Origin: Pedobacter mendelii
Lineage (GTDB): Bacteria > Bacteroidota > Bacteroidia > Sphingobacteriales > Sphingobacteriaceae
Length of the DNA: 64,000 bases
Reading direction: 5' to 3'
Assembly (NCBI RefSeq): GCF_014635725.1
Contig: NZ_BMDJ01000001.1
Span: forward strand, 62,001-126,000
The position numbers and the translations under genes were made by a program. The notes under the pieces were generated by a model. That model searched no databases. It was not told the DNA's origin and worked only from the letters and a program-made list of their open reading frames with translations. How positions within the stretch are numbered: the stretch's first letter is position 1; every line of letters starts with the position of its first letter. Of this stretch, positions 25,152-35,309 are shown one piece after another.

Positions 25152-26693
25152 ATGGATAAGAAAATAGCATTACTTAAAGATAAAATAAATCAGGCAAACC
25201 TCGGTGGCGGGCAGGTGAGAATTGATAGTCAGCATAAGAAAGGAAAATTAACAGCCAGAGAACGTATTCATTTTTTAATGGATGAAGGCAGTTTTGAAGA
25301 AATTGGCATGCTGGTTACGCACCGCAGCACTGATTTTGGTATGGAAAGTGAAAAGTATTTAGGCGATGGTGTAGTTACAGGTTATGGCACAATTAATGGC
25401 CGTTTAACCTATGTTTTTTCTCAGGATTTTACTGTTTTTGGTGGTTCTTTATCAGAAACCCATGCAGAAAAAATTTGCAAATTAATGGATATGGCCATGA
25501 AAAACGGCGCTCCATTAATTGGTTTAAACGACAGTGGCGGTGCTCGCATTCAGGAAGGTGTGGTTTCTTTGGGTGGCTATGCCGATATTTTTTACAAAAA
25601 TGTTCAGGCTTCTGGAGTTATTCCACAGCTTTCAGCAATTATGGGCCCCTGTGCAGGTGGTGCAGTTTATTCTCCTGCCATCACAGATTTTATTTTGATG
25701 GTTGAAAATACCTCATACATGTTTGTAACCGGACCAAATGTGGTAAAAACAGTTACGCATGAAGAAGTAACCTCAGAAGAGCTTGGTGGGGCAAGTACAC
25801 ATGCAACTAAATCAGGGGTAACACATTTCGCTTGTGCAAACGAGATTGATGCAATAGCTCATGTTAAAAAGCTTTTAAGTTATATGCCTCAAAATTGTGA
25901 GGAAATGGCAGAACCAATCCCATACGAACCAGGTGATGAAAGCAGGATTGAGCTGAATACTTTTATGCCTCAAAATGCATCGCAACCTTATGATATTAGA
26001 GAGATAATTTCAATCGTTACAGATGTAGATAGTTTTTTGGAAGTTCATAAGGATTTTGCAGAAAACATTGTAGTTGGTTTTGCTCGATTAGCAGGCAGAA
26101 GTATTGGAATTATTGCTAATCAACCTGCTTATCTGGCAGGTGTATTAGATAGCAATTCATCTACTAAGGCGGCTCGTTTCGTTCGCTTCTGCGATTGCTT
26201 TAATATCCCGTTACTCGTTTTTGAAGATGTTCCAGGTTTCTTGCCCGGCACAGATCAGGAATGGAATGGCATTATCACCAATGGTGCAAAATTACTTTAT
26301 GCTTTTAGTGAAGCAACTGTTCCGCGGATAACAGTAATCACCAGAAAAGCTTATGGCGGTGCTTATGATGTTATGAACAGTAAACACATTGGTGCAGATA
26401 TGAATTACGCATGGCCAAGCGCCGAAATTGCGGTGATGGGTGCAAAAGGAGCAGCAGAAATTATTTTTAAAAGAGAAATTACATCAGCAGAAAACCCTCA
26501 GGAAAAATGGTTGGAGAAAGAAAAATTGTATTCAGATATTTTTGCAAACCCGTACCGGGCAGCCGAACGTGGTTTTGTTGATGAAGTTATCGAACCTGCC
26601 CAAACAAGGATTAAATTAATAAAAGCTTTCAAAATGCTCGAAAATAAAGTTGTAAATAATCCAAGAAAAAAACACGGAAATATACCTTTGTAG
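25152..26693 (+). CDS. acyl-CoA carboxylase carboxyltransferase (beta) subunit, propionyl-CoA type
   Basis: 513 residues, biotin-dependent carboxyltransferase with two crotonase-like halves. Motifs: [21 protein letters not shown] near residue 30, [13 protein letters not shown] (oxyanion region), [14 protein letters not shown], then in the second half [31 protein letters not shown] and [11 protein letters not shown]. This pattern fits PccB-like enzymes that make methylmalonyl-CoA (or acetyl-CoA carboxylase variants). The biotin carboxylase and biotin carrier partners are not adjacent in this window. Confidence 0.92.
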   Translation: MDKKIALLKDKINQANLGGGQVRIDSQHKKGKLTARERIHFLMDEGSFEEIGMLVTHRSTDFGMESEKYLGDGVVTGYGTINGRLTYVFSQDFTVFGGSLSETHAEKICKLMDMAMKNGAPLIGLNDSGGARIQEGVVSLGGYADIFYKNVQASGVIPQLSAIMGPCAGGAVYSPAITDFILMVENTSYMFVTGPNVVKTVTHEEVTSEELGGASTHATKSGVTHFACANEIDAIAHVKKLLSYMPQNCEEMAEPIPYEPGDESRIELNTFMPQNASQPYDIREIISIVTDVDSFLEVHKDFAENIVVGFARLAGRSIGIIANQPAYLAGVLDSNSSTKAARFVRFCDCFNIPLLVFEDVPGFLPGTDQEWNGIITNGAKLLYAFSEATVPRITVITRKAYGGAYDVMNSKHIGADMNYAWPSAEIAVMGAKGAAEIIFKREITSAENPQEKWLEKEKLYSDIFANPYRAAERGFVDEVIEPAQTRIKLIKAFKMLENKVVNNPRKKHGNIPL

Positions 26694-27054
26694 GGATGGG
26701 AGATGGAAGATGGGTAATGGAAGATGGGAAAGGGAAAATGGCTGATGGGAAAGGGAAGATGGATGATGTAGTAAACAACCATCATCCATTTTAACATTTT
26801 ACATACTTTATATCCAAATTTGCTATGTTTAATCTAACATGAGTCAGTCGGAAGCTCCATCATCCATTTTACATTTCTACATTTTAAATATTTTATGTAT
26901 CCCAAATTTGCAAGGTTTAATCTAACATAAGTAAGGCGGAAGCTCCATCATTCATTTTACATCCTCTAAATTTACATCCGGTAGTGGAAGATTTAGGACA
27001 CAACCATCATCCATTTTACATTATACATATTAATCCATTTTACATCCTTTAAAT
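26694..27054. repeat. repeat-rich spacer with 62-bp direct repeats and CATCATCCATTTTACAT words
   Basis: 361 bases without a gene. A purine-rich tract of GATGG/GGGAA words (26694-26768) leads into a 10-bp hairpin ATGGATGATG (26759-26768) / CATCATCCAT (26780-26789). Two 62-bp direct repeats (26813-26874 and 26901-26962; 55 of 62 identical) lie 88 bases apart and each ends in CCATTTTACAT. Further CATCATCCATTTTACAT words occur at 27005-27021 and 27034-27044. A single reversed copy occurs after rlmH (3813-3833). Confidence 0.65.
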
Positions 27055-28209
27055 ATGTTAAAACGAGCCGATATAATTTTAATGGCCTTTTGCACAGGCT
27101 TAATTGTTGCAAACATTTACTACTGCCAGCCTTTAGTTATTCTTGTTGCTAAAGATTTTAACCTTACAGAAAGCCATGCTGGGCGAATTACCTATTTAAC
27201 ACAGATTGGTTATGCCTTAGGTTTATTTCTTTTGGTTCCGCTTGGCGATATGTTCGAGCGTAAAAAACAAATATTAATTATAACAGGCCTGGCCATTGTG
27301 GCACTTTTAGCTGCCGCTTTTTCAACAACCTTTTTCTTACTCGAAATTGCTTCCATTTTAATTGGTGCCTGCTCTATTGTTCCTCAACTCATTTTACCAT
27401 TGGCAGCCAACCTAAGTTCTGATGAAAATCGAGGTGCTAATATCGGTATGATTATGAGTGGCTTACTAGTTGGTATTTTAGCATCAAGAGCCTTAAGTGG
27501 AAGTATTGGATTTTGGCTCGGCTGGCGAGCAGTTTATTTTATGGCTGCCGGCATTTGTGCTTTACTAATTGTATTAATGGCCAAGCGTTTCCCACAGAGT
27601 TATCCTGCTTTTAAAGGGACATACAAAGAATTAATGAGTTCGATGTTTAGTTACATCAAAACGCAGCCAGCTTTACGCGAAACATCAATAATTAATTTTT
27701 TAGCCTTTGCAATTATTAGTGCCTTCTGGACAACCATGGTTTTGTTTTTGGCAAACCCACCGTTTAGTTTTCAAACCCTACAAATTGGTTTATTTGGAAT
27801 TGCAGGCGCAGCTGGTGCATTAGCTGCACCATTAGTTGGAAAACTCAGCGACGGCAACAATCCACGTAAAAACTTATTGATTGGCTTTATCCTTCAAATC
27901 ATCAGCATTGGATTATTTTACTTTACTGGAAACCATTTGTATTTATTTGTAATTGGAATTATATTGATTGATATCGGTCAGCAGGCAATTCATGTGACTA
28001 ACCAAACCAGAATTTACACGCTAATACCTGAAGCGAGAAATAGATTAAACACCATATTTATGTCGGTAAGTTTTATTGGCGCAAGTTGCGGTTCTGCTTT
28101 AGGTTTATTCCTTTGGGATAAAGGCGGCTGGAATTTATTTTGTTACGGAATGACGGGAATTATCGTTCTAAATAGTTTAATTTACACATTCTACGGAAGA
28201 AAACAATAA
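27055..28209 (+). CDS. MFS transporter
   Basis: 384 residues, twelve predicted membrane segments. The motif-A-like loop between TM2 and TM3 is LVPLGDMFERKKQ (about 60-72), and the second half carries the related GKLSDGNNPRKN. It looks like a drug/metabolite:proton antiporter-type efflux protein of the Bcr/ arabinose-efflux sort. Its stop is directly followed, with a plausible overlap, by the GNAT gene. Substrate unknown. Confidence 0.88.
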   Translation: MLKRADIILMAFCTGLIVANIYYCQPLVILVAKDFNLTESHAGRITYLTQIGYALGLFLLVPLGDMFERKKQILIITGLAIVALLAAAFSTTFFLLEIASILIGACSIVPQLILPLAANLSSDENRGANIGMIMSGLLVGILASRALSGSIGFWLGWRAVYFMAAGICALLIVLMAKRFPQSYPAFKGTYKELMSSMFSYIKTQPALRETSIINFLAFAIISAFWTTMVLFLANPPFSFQTLQIGLFGIAGAAGALAAPLVGKLSDGNNPRKNLLIGFILQIISIGLFYFTGNHLYLFVIGIILIDIGQQAIHVTNQTRIYTLIPEARNRLNTIFMSVSFIGASCGSALGLFLWDKGGWNLFCYGMTGIIVLNSLIYTFYGRKQ

Positions 28210-28279
28210 TAATCTGGAAACATTAATTCAAATAGAGCAAATTTTTCCATCACTAACCTGGCGGATAAGGCACGAAGCA

Positions 28280-28630
28280 ATGTACCCGGACATGCCTTTC
28301 GATGCTGTAAAATTAAAAGACGATTTTGAGGGTATACATTTCGGATTATATGCAGACCACAAATTATCTGGTGTGGTTTCCTTATTTCCACAAGGTGATG
28401 TTTACCAATTTAGAAAACTTGCGGTGTTGCCAGCAGCTCAAAAACTAGGTTATGGCACTAAATTGATGGACTATATCTTAGATTTTTGTAAAATTCAGAA
28501 GGCAACCGAGCTTTGGTGTAACGCCCGTGTTAATGCAAAGGAATTTTATTTTAAATTTGGCTTCCGCGAAACAGATGATACTTTTTTTAAAGACGGCTTT
28601 GATTTCGTAGTGATGGAACTGGGATTTTAG
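28280..28630 (+). CDS. GNAT-family N-acetyltransferase, start uncertain
   Basis: 116 residues from the first ATG, with the acetyl-CoA binding motif KLAVLPAAQKLGYGTKLMDYIL (about 56-75, Q/R-x-x-G-x-G/A variant) and ELWCNARVNAKEFYFKFGF. In the same frame the open reading continues upstream to 28181 without ATG and encodes ..IEQIFPSLTWRIRHEAM, which looks like the true GNAT N-terminus (WRIRHE). A non-ATG start, for instance CTG at 28214 or ATT at 28226, is therefore likely, or the original start was lost. Follows the MFS gene closely. Confidence 0.75.
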   Translation: MYPDMPFDAVKLKDDFEGIHFGLYADHKLSGVVSLFPQGDVYQFRKLAVLPAAQKLGYGTKLMDYILDFCKIQKATELWCNARVNAKEFYFKFGFRETDDTFFKDGFDFVVMELGF

Positions 28631-28634
28631 ATTG

Positions 28635-28752
28635 TAGATTTACGATTTAAATCACCCAGATTTAAAAAATTAAAATTCAAATAAATAAAAACTAGATTTC
28701 GATTTGTTTTGCTCCATACCAATCTAAATTCGTAAATCTAATATCGTAAATC
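28635..28752. repeat. fold-back spacer repeat
   Basis: GATTTACGAT (28637-28646) is inverted exactly at 28743-28752 and TAGATTTACG (28635-28644) exactly at 28731-28740, giving a fold-back that fills the gap between the GNAT and M42 peptidase genes. Confidence 0.5.
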
Positions 28753-28758
28753 AAAATC

Positions 28759-29874
28759 ATGGCGAAGAAAAAAGAAGACGAAAAGAAAAAACATGTTGCT
28801 GTTGTAACCAAAAAATCGTTACAATTTCTTGAAGAATACATAAACAACCCCGCTCCTACGGGTTATGAATGGGAAGGACAAAAACTATGGCTTAATTACC
28901 TTAAACCTTATATTGATGAACATTTCATTGATAACTATGGAACAGCAGTTGGTGTAATCAATCCTAAAGCAGATTACAAAGTGGTAATTGAAGCACATGC
29001 TGATGAAATTTCGTGGTACGTAAATTACATTACTGCCGATGGTTTAATTTATGTGATTCGTAACGGCGGATCTGATCACCAGATTGCACCATCGAAACGA
29101 GTAAATATCCATACTGAAAAAGGTTTGGTTAAAGCAGTTTTTGGCTGGCCTGCAATTCATACTCGCCATGGAGAAAAAGAACAAGCCCCTGAATTAAAAA
29201 ATATCTTTTTAGATTGTGGTTGTACAACAAAAGAAGAAGTAGAAAAATTAGGTATCCACGTTGGTTGCGTAATCACTTATGAAGATGAATTTATGGTTTT
29301 AAACGACCGTTATTATGTTGGTCGTGCCTTGGATAACCGCGTTGGTGGTTTTATGATTGCCGAAGTGGCCCGCCTGTTAAAAGAGAACAAAAAGAAGCTT
29401 CCATTCGGCTTATACATAGTAAATTCTGTACAGGAAGAAATTGGTTTACGTGGGGCAGAAATGATTGCACAACGCATTAAGCCTGATGTGGCAATTGTTA
29501 CTGATGTAACACACGACACAACCACACCAATGATTAACAAAAACATTCAAGGCGATTTAGCGGCAGGCAAAGGCCCTGTTGTTTCTTATGCTCCGGCAGT
29601 ACAAACCAACCTGAATAAGTTATTAATTAAAGTAGCAGAGAAAAATGATATTCCATTCCAACGCCAGGCTTCATCACGTTCCACAGGAACAGATACCGAT
29701 GCCTTTGCCTATTCAAATGGCGGCGTTCCTTCGGCTTTGATTTCTCTACCATTACGCTACATGCACACAACGGTAGAAATGGTCCATAAAGAAGATGTAG
29801 ACAATGTAATCAGCTTAATTTATGAAAGTTTATTAAACATTAAAGATGGTCAGGATTTCAGAGAGTTTAAATAA
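28759..29874 (+). CDS. M42-family metallopeptidase (glutamyl/deblocking aminopeptidase-like)
   Basis: 371 residues, di-zinc aminopeptidase. The metal- and catalytic-residue motifs are visible: AHADEISWYV (about 75-84, His and Asp), GRALDNRVGGF, VQEEIGLRGAEM (Glu-Glu), VTDVTHDTT and the C-terminal LPLRYMHTTVEMVH with a metal-binding His. Cytoplasmic (no signal peptide, Lys-rich N-terminus). Probably takes part in peptide breakdown. Confidence 0.93.
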   Translation: MAKKKEDEKKKHVAVVTKKSLQFLEEYINNPAPTGYEWEGQKLWLNYLKPYIDEHFIDNYGTAVGVINPKADYKVVIEAHADEISWYVNYITADGLIYVIRNGGSDHQIAPSKRVNIHTEKGLVKAVFGWPAIHTRHGEKEQAPELKNIFLDCGCTTKEEVEKLGIHVGCVITYEDEFMVLNDRYYVGRALDNRVGGFMIAEVARLLKENKKKLPFGLYIVNSVQEEIGLRGAEMIAQRIKPDVAIVTDVTHDTTTPMINKNIQGDLAAGKGPVVSYAPAVQTNLNKLLIKVAEKNDIPFQRQASSRSTGTDTDAFAYSNGGVPSALISLPLRYMHTTVEMVHKEDVDNVISLIYESLLNIKDGQDFREFK

Positions 29875-29880
29875 TAAATT

Positions 29881-30135
29881 ATGGATGAGGTAAATTATCA
29901 GAAAATTATTTTTAAAACGTTTTTAAAGTTGCTGCTAATGATTTTCATCTTCGTTTCTATAAATAATTGGCCTCAAATTAAAGGTAGCATTCATGGGGAA
30001 ATCCCACCTCTGAATGTATGGCTCGACCATAGCATTAGGGTTAGCAACGTCTTTTTTATTATCGTGGCAACAATTTATTTCTTTTACGTTGAATTTAAAA
30101 AGCAGAAAGAATTAGTTGACGGACATTCCAACTAA
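29881..30135 (+). CDS. small two-span membrane protein, hypothetical
   Basis: 84 residues starting six bases after the M42 gene stop, so likely co-transcribed. Two hydrophobic stretches (about 14-28, LKLLLMIFIFVSI, and 53-69, VFFIIVATIYFFYV) fit a helical hairpin, with a charged C-terminus (EFKKQKELVDG). No family recognised. An intrinsic terminator follows. Confidence 0.6.
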   Translation: MDEVNYQKIIFKTFLKLLLMIFIFVSINNWPQIKGSIHGEIPPLNVWLDHSIRVSNVFFIIVATIYFFYVEFKKQKELVDGHSN

Positions 30136-30156
30136 ATAAAAAGACAAATAATAATT

Positions 30157-30187
30157 AGGCTTGAAGTTATTTCTTCAGGCCTTTTTT
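30157..30187 (+). terminator. intrinsic terminator
   Basis: AGGCTTGAAG (30157-30166) pairs with CTTCAGGCCT (30173-30182, one bulge), followed by a T-run. Ends the M42 peptidase unit before gpmA. Confidence 0.75.
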
Positions 30188-30224
30188 ATAACTTGTATTA
30201 TCGATCTTTAACATCAATTACTAA

Positions 30225-30914
30225 ATGAAAAAAATAGTTTTACTCCGCCACGGACAAAGCCTTTGGAACTTAGAAAATCGCTTTACAGGCTGGACTGATG
30301 TCGATTTATCAGAAAGCGGATATCTGGAAGCTAAAAGAGCAGGTCAGCTTTTAAAGAAGCATAATTTTAACTTCGATATTGCTTTTACATCGTTGCTAAA
30401 AAGGGCTATTAAAACACTTCATATCGTTCTTGAAGAACTCGATCACCTTTGGATTCCCGAGCAGAAGACCTGGCATTTAAATGAACGATTTTATGGTGCT
30501 TTGCAAGGCCTTAATAAAGATGAAACAGCGGAAAAATATGGCCTTGAACAAGTAACAAAATGGCGAAGAGATCCTGATGAAGAACCGCCTGCAATAACTA
30601 AAAGCGATGAAAGATATCCAGGAAATGATTTACGTTATCAATTTTTAAAACCTGAAGAATTGCCTTTAACCGAAAATTTGAGTGATACCATTGGCAGAGT
30701 TCTGCCGTTTTGGAATGAAGCAATAGTACCGGCGATTAGCATGAATGAAAAAGTTATAATATCGGCCCATGGTAATAGCTTGAGGGCACTAATTAAATAC
30801 CTTGATAACTTAAGCAATGAAGAAGTTACAGCGTTGGAGATTCCAACAGGTACACCGCTTGTTTACGAATTAGATGATAATTTGCAGAAACTAAGACATT
30901 ATTATCTGGAGTAA
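30225..30914 (+). CDS. gpmA: 2,3-bisphosphoglycerate-dependent phosphoglycerate mutase
   Basis: 229 residues; interconverts 3- and 2-phosphoglycerate in glycolysis and gluconeogenesis. The phosphohistidine motif [10 protein letters not shown] (6-15, His9) is followed by [12 protein letters not shown], and [12 protein letters not shown] and AHGNSLRAL carry the other active-site residues. The [12 protein letters not shown] loop is a hallmark of the dPGM type. Monocistronic. Confidence 0.96.
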   Translation: MKKIVLLRHGQSLWNLENRFTGWTDVDLSESGYLEAKRAGQLLKKHNFNFDIAFTSLLKRAIKTLHIVLEELDHLWIPEQKTWHLNERFYGALQGLNKDETAEKYGLEQVTKWRRDPDEEPPAITKSDERYPGNDLRYQFLKPEELPLTENLSDTIGRVLPFWNEAIVPAISMNEKVIISAHGNSLRALIKYLDNLSNEEVTALEIPTGTPLVYELDDNLQKLRHYYLE

Positions 30915-30989
30915 CATATTTCCTAAATTGGAAACATTCCAGGCTGTGTAAATTGATTAAATAATTTTTACATTCAATTATCTATTAAA

Positions 30990-31409
30990 ATGGCAAAAAA
31001 CAAAACAACAGAAAACGCTGATAGCGTTACTACATTTCTAAATAAAATTACCGAAGAAATTAAGCGTAAAGATAGTTTCGAGTTAGTTAAGATATTTGAA
31101 GAGGTATCAGCTCATGAAGCTAAAATGTGGGGTACTGCGATTGTTGGTTTTGGAAGCTATCACTACAAATATGCAAGTGGACATGAAGGCGATGCACCAC
31201 TCGCTGGCTTTTCGCCCAGGAAAGATGCGTTCGCATTATACTTTTTATTCAACAACGATGATAGAGAAAGGTTACTTGAAGTATTTGGCAAACATAAAAG
31301 CGGAAAGGCTTGTGTGTACATTAAAAAACTTAGCGACATCAATCCTTCTATTTTGAAAGAAATGATAATTACTTCGATTGCTGAAATTAAGAAACTGTAT
31401 CCTGAATAG
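30990..31409 (+). CDS. DUF1801 (YdhG-like) domain protein
   Basis: 139 residues, a DUF1801 member: TTFLNKITEEIKRKDSFELVKIFEEVSAHEAKMWGTAIVGFG near the N-terminus, the GFSPRKDAFALYF core and KHKSGKACVYIKKLSDI. The fold is CyaY/YjbR-like; function unknown. Cytoplasmic. Confidence 0.82.
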   Translation: MAKNKTTENADSVTTFLNKITEEIKRKDSFELVKIFEEVSAHEAKMWGTAIVGFGSYHYKYASGHEGDAPLAGFSPRKDAFALYFLFNNDDRERLLEVFGKHKSGKACVYIKKLSDINPSILKEMIITSIAEIKKLYPE

Positions 31410-31471
31410 AGAAATGGGTTTTATTTGCCACAAGCAGTAAACTTGCCGAATAAAACTGTATTAAACGGATA

Positions 31472-31544
31472 GCCCGAAGACCAATTTAAACCACAACATC
31501 TATTTTTATTATGGTCGCGTATTTGTAGCCAAGGCTTTTCGGGC
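31472..31544. repeat. GC-richer inverted repeat in spacer
   Basis: GCCCGAA (31472-31478) and TTCGGGC (31538-31544) flank a region with an inner GACCA/TGGTC pair. The surrounding 31410-31701 spacer is otherwise empty apart from the promoter region of the following peptidase. Possibly a dispersed repeat remnant. Confidence 0.35.
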
Positions 31545-31701
31545 AAGGACTATTAGTGAAAGCAGGACTGATTTTTACAAAGAATTACTGTATTTACTTT
31601 TTAAATTATTTTTAAGCTTGTAAATAAGCAGTTACGCTACATTTTAGGTCGGTTTATTTTGCAATATTTGATTATTCTTTGTCAAATAACCAAACCGGAT
31701 T

Positions 31702-34119
31702 ATGTTTAAAAAACTACACTTCTATTTTTTAATATCAAGCGCTTTCATTTCAATAAATGCAGCAGCACAAGATGCCGTAAGCTATCAACTTCCACCTAAA
31801 GAAATTGCTGATTTGTTGCTTGCCAAACCAACACCCGGTGTTAGCATTGATGATAGAGCAGAATGGATTTTATTTAGTGAACGGAATTCGTATCCATCTG
31901 TTGAGGAGTTAGCAATGCCCGAATATCGTATTGCTGGATTACGCTTAAATCCAAATAACTATTCGCCAAGCCGCATTACTTATATTAACAATTTCAGTTT
32001 AAAGAACATTAAAGCTGATAAAACATTTCCTGTTACCGGTTTGCCCGCTCCTTTGTATGCGAGTAACATCAGCTGGAATCCTTCGCAAAATAAAATTGCC
32101 TTTACAAATACCACGCAAAAAGGTGTCGATTTATACATTATAGATATTGCTACAAAAAAAGCAACAAAAACCAATAAGGCCTTTTTAAATGTGGTTTTAG
32201 GTAGTGGTTTAACATGGTTAAATGACAACACAATTATTTATAGAGCCGTAACTAAACCAGCTACTTCTGCACCGATAAAACCGCTTATGCCTAAAGGCCC
32301 AACAGTACAGCAAAATTTGGGTAAAGCAGCGCCAAGTCCTACCTATCAGGATTTAATTAAATCACCTTATGATGAGCAACTTTTCGAATTCTATGGCACA
32401 TCGCAACTGGTAAAAAACACGGGCGGTGTAGAAATGCCAATTGGTAAACCTGCAATTTATAGTTCAGTGAGCTTATCGCCTGATAAAACTTTTATGCTAA
32501 TAGAAACCATTCGTAAACCATTTTCTTATTTGGTCACTGCAAACGGTTTTCCATCTACTGTTACCGTTACCGATTTAACTGGTAAAGCGGTTAAAGTTTT
32601 GGCAGAATTACCATCAGCTGAAGGAACACCTTCAGGATACGATAATATGCAAAACCTTCCTCGTGGTTTTGATTGGAGAGACGACGAACCGGCAACCATT
32701 ATCTGGTCGAAACCGTTAGATAGTGGTTTAATTAAGAAAAACGTCCCTTTTCATGATGCAGTTTATTCCTTAAGTGCTCCTTTCTCAGGAACTGAAAAAG
32801 AATTATTTAAAACGCAAACCCGTTTTCGCGGTGTACAATGGGGCGATGCAAATTTAGCTTTGGTTATGGAAGGTTTAAGAAGTAAGCAAACCAGCAAAGT
32901 AAGCAGATATAACCCAACAACAGGTGCTTTAGAAGAATTATATAGCCGCAACCAAACTGATGCATATGGTAACCCAGGTACACCAGTAACTACAAAAAAT
33001 AAGTACGGTCGCTCAGTAATTCATACCATAGATAATGGCACGAAACTTTTAATGAATAATACTGTTGGCTCTTCAGATAAAGGCGATTTGCCATTTTTAG
33101 CAAAATTTGATTTAGCAACTAAAAAGAATGAAATTATTTGGCGTAGTGCAGAAGGTACATTTGAGTATGTAAGTGATGTTATAGACCCAGAAAAGCTTGT
33201 TTTGCTTACCAGAAAAGAAAGTCAGAAATTGGTTCCGAATTATTACATTAAAAATCTGGTACTTCGAGTTGCCGATAGGCCTGTTACTGCCTTCTCAAAT
33301 CCATACCCTTCTTTAGATGGTGTTGTAAAAGAAAAAATTTCTTACAAAAGGTCTGATGGTGTTGATTTAACAGGTGATTTATATTTACCAAAAGGCTACA
33401 ATAAAGAGAAAGATGGCCTGCTTCCAACTATTATTTGGGCTTATCCCCGCGAGTTTAACTCTGCTGCCGATGCGGCTCAAATTCGTGGCTCAAAAGATAA
33501 ATTCACCACAATTTCATGGGGTTCTCCAATTTACTGGGTTACCCGTGGTTATGCAGTTTTAGATAACGCAGAAATGCCAATTGTAGCAAAAGATGGCAAA
33601 AAACCAAATGATACCTTTATTGATCAATTGAGTTTAAATGCAGAAGCAGCAATTAATAAACTTTCTGATTTGGGCGTTGGCGATAGAAAACGCATGGCCG
33701 TTGGCGGACACAGTTATGGCGCATTCATGACCGCTAATCTTTTAGCACACACCAATTTGTTTGCGGCAGGCATTGCTAGAAGCGGCGCTTATAACCGTAC
33801 TTTAACACCGTTCGGTTTCCAAAACGAAGAACGTACATATTGGCAAGCTCCTCAGTTATATTACGAAATGAGTCCGTTCAGTTATGCAGATAAAATTAAA
33901 ACACCGTTGTTGCTAATCCACGGAGATTCTGATGATAACACAGGTACTTTCCCGATAAATAGTGAGCGTTTATTTGCTGCAATTAAAGGCGCTGGCGGAA
34001 CAGTTAGATTTGTATTTTTACCTTACGAAGCACATGGCTATAGAGGTAAAGAAAACATATTGCATGCCCTTTGGGAGCAGGATCAATGGCTTGAAAAATA
34101 CGTGAAGAACAAAAAATAA
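31702..34119 (+). CDS. secreted S9-family prolyl oligopeptidase-like peptidase
   Basis: 805 residues with a signal peptide (MFKKLHFYFLISSAFISINAAAQ), so periplasmic or surface. The N-terminal two thirds form a beta-propeller-like region; the C-terminal alpha/beta-hydrolase domain has the serine in GGHSYGAF (Ser671 approximately), the aspartate in HGDSDDN and the histidine in EAHGYR. Closest by look to the large glutamyl/prolyl S9 peptidases of Bacteroidetes used in peptide scavenging. Strong terminator follows. Confidence 0.9.
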   Translation: MFKKLHFYFLISSAFISINAAAQDAVSYQLPPKEIADLLLAKPTPGVSIDDRAEWILFSERNSYPSVEELAMPEYRIAGLRLNPNNYSPSRITYINNFSLKNIKADKTFPVTGLPAPLYASNISWNPSQNKIAFTNTTQKGVDLYIIDIATKKATKTNKAFLNVVLGSGLTWLNDNTIIYRAVTKPATSAPIKPLMPKGPTVQQNLGKAAPSPTYQDLIKSPYDEQLFEFYGTSQLVKNTGGVEMPIGKPAIYSSVSLSPDKTFMLIETIRKPFSYLVTANGFPSTVTVTDLTGKAVKVLAELPSAEGTPSGYDNMQNLPRGFDWRDDEPATIIWSKPLDSGLIKKNVPFHDAVYSLSAPFSGTEKELFKTQTRFRGVQWGDANLALVMEGLRSKQTSKVSRYNPTTGALEELYSRNQTDAYGNPGTPVTTKNKYGRSVIHTIDNGTKLLMNNTVGSSDKGDLPFLAKFDLATKKNEIIWRSAEGTFEYVSDVIDPEKLVLLTRKESQKLVPNYYIKNLVLRVADRPVTAFSNPYPSLDGVVKEKISYKRSDGVDLTGDLYLPKGYNKEKDGLLPTIIWAYPREFNSAADAAQIRGSKDKFTTISWGSPIYWVTRGYAVLDNAEMPIVAKDGKKPNDTFIDQLSLNAEAAINKLSDLGVGDRKRMAVGGHSYGAFMTANLLAHTNLFAAGIARSGAYNRTLTPFGFQNEERTYWQAPQLYYEMSPFSYADKIKTPLLLIHGDSDDNTGTFPINSERLFAAIKGAGGTVRFVFLPYEAHGYRGKENILHALWEQDQWLEKYVKNKK

Positions 34120-34137
34120 AATCTCGATCACATCTAC

Positions 34138-34168
34138 AAAAAATGCCCCGAAATCCGGGGCATTTTTT
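34138..34168 (+). terminator. intrinsic terminator after S9 peptidase
   Basis: ATGCCCCG (34143-34150) and CGGGGCAT (34156-34163) with a five-base loop, flanked by A-run and T-run, 19 bases after the stop codon. Confidence 0.9.
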
Positions 34169-34259
34169 GTTTAAATTAGCGTTATTCATGGTTAATAACT
34201 AGTTTTACATTTTCCGAAACCAAACCCCAACATTCAAATTACTTATTTGTTTACCACTT

Positions 34260-35138
34260 ATGGATTACATTGATTACTATAAAGTTCTTGAAATTAACAA
34301 AGATGCGACCACAGATGATATTAAAAAAGCCTATCGGAAACAGGCAAGGAAATACCATCCTGATTTAAATCCTAATAATGAAGAGGCAAATAAAAAATTC
34401 CAGCAAGTAAATGAGGCGAATGAGGTTTTAAGCGATCTGGAAAAACGAAAAAAATATGACCGTTATGGTAAAGACTGGCAACATGCCGATCAATTTAATG
34501 CTCAACAACAAAACAAGCAATCGCATGGAGCAGGCAGAGGTGGATTTTCAGGTTTTGGAGGAGAGGATTTTTCAGACTTTTTTTCATCTATGTTTGGTGG
34601 TGGCGGCGGTCGAAGTAGCAGCAGATCGCCTTTTAAAGGGCAGGATTTTACAGCAGAATTGAACCTTAATTTAATTGATGCTTATACAACCCATAAACAA
34701 ACGCTTACTGTAAATGGAAAACAGGTTCGCATAACAATTCCTGCCGGTGTAGAAAATGGACAAAAAATAAAACTTCCCGGTTACGGAGCGGCAGGACCAA
34801 ACAATGGGCCTGCAGGCGATTTATACATTACATTTAACATTGCCGAACACCCTAAATTTAAGCGAAAAGGAAATAACATTTACATTCAGGAAGACGTTGA
34901 TTTATATACAGCAGTTTTAGGTGGAGCGAAAATTGTTGAGACGTTAAATGGTAAGGTAAAACTCAATATACCTGCCGGCACACAACCTGACACTAATTTA
35001 AGACTTAAAGGAAAAGGATTCCCATTTTATAAAAAAGAAAATCAATTCGGTGACTTATACATCAAATGGCAAATTAAAATACCAACAAATTTAAATAATC
35101 AACAAAAGGAGTTATTCGAAAAGCTTTCCAAGTCTTAA
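34260..35138 (+). CDS. cbpA: DnaJ-type co-chaperone without zinc domain (CbpA-like)
   Basis: 292 residues. An N-terminal J domain (5-70) has the HPD tripeptide (33-35) that stimulates DnaK ATPase, then a G/F-rich linker (about 85-125, GGGGGRSSS), then two DnaJ C-terminal substrate domains ([36 protein letters not shown]). The cysteine-rich zinc region of DnaJ is absent, defining the CbpA class. No chaperone-modulator CbpM gene is adjacent; dnaK lies 5 kb downstream on the other strand. Confidence 0.9.
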   Translation: MDYIDYYKVLEINKDATTDDIKKAYRKQARKYHPDLNPNNEEANKKFQQVNEANEVLSDLEKRKKYDRYGKDWQHADQFNAQQQNKQSHGAGRGGFSGFGGEDFSDFFSSMFGGGGGRSSSRSPFKGQDFTAELNLNLIDAYTTHKQTLTVNGKQVRITIPAGVENGQKIKLPGYGAAGPNNGPAGDLYITFNIAEHPKFKRKGNNIYIQEDVDLYTAVLGGAKIVETLNGKVKLNIPAGTQPDTNLRLKGKGFPFYKKENQFGDLYIKWQIKIPTNLNNQQKELFEKLSKS

Positions 35139-35240
35139 CCAATTACCGAAACTATTTTCCTTTCGGTTTAAGACTTTGTAACCATAATAAATTTAAATCA
35201 GTTCTGGTAAGCAATAAATTAATTTTTAACGAATGGCCTT

Positions 35241-35268
35241 AAAAGGATGCAATAAAAATCCTTTTTTT
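35241..35268 (+). terminator. intrinsic terminator
   Basis: AAAAGGAT (35241-35248) pairs with ATCCTTTT (35258-35265), followed by Ts, between the cbpA-like and HerA-like genes. Confidence 0.6.
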
Positions 35269-35309
35269 AATATTAGTTTATTAAATTGGGGCATTAAAAC
35301 CTTAAAATA

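Noticed and set aside
26697..26770. Possible CRISPR-like purine repeats
   Set aside because: Units are irregular and of variable length, without constant spacers; no cas gene nearby.
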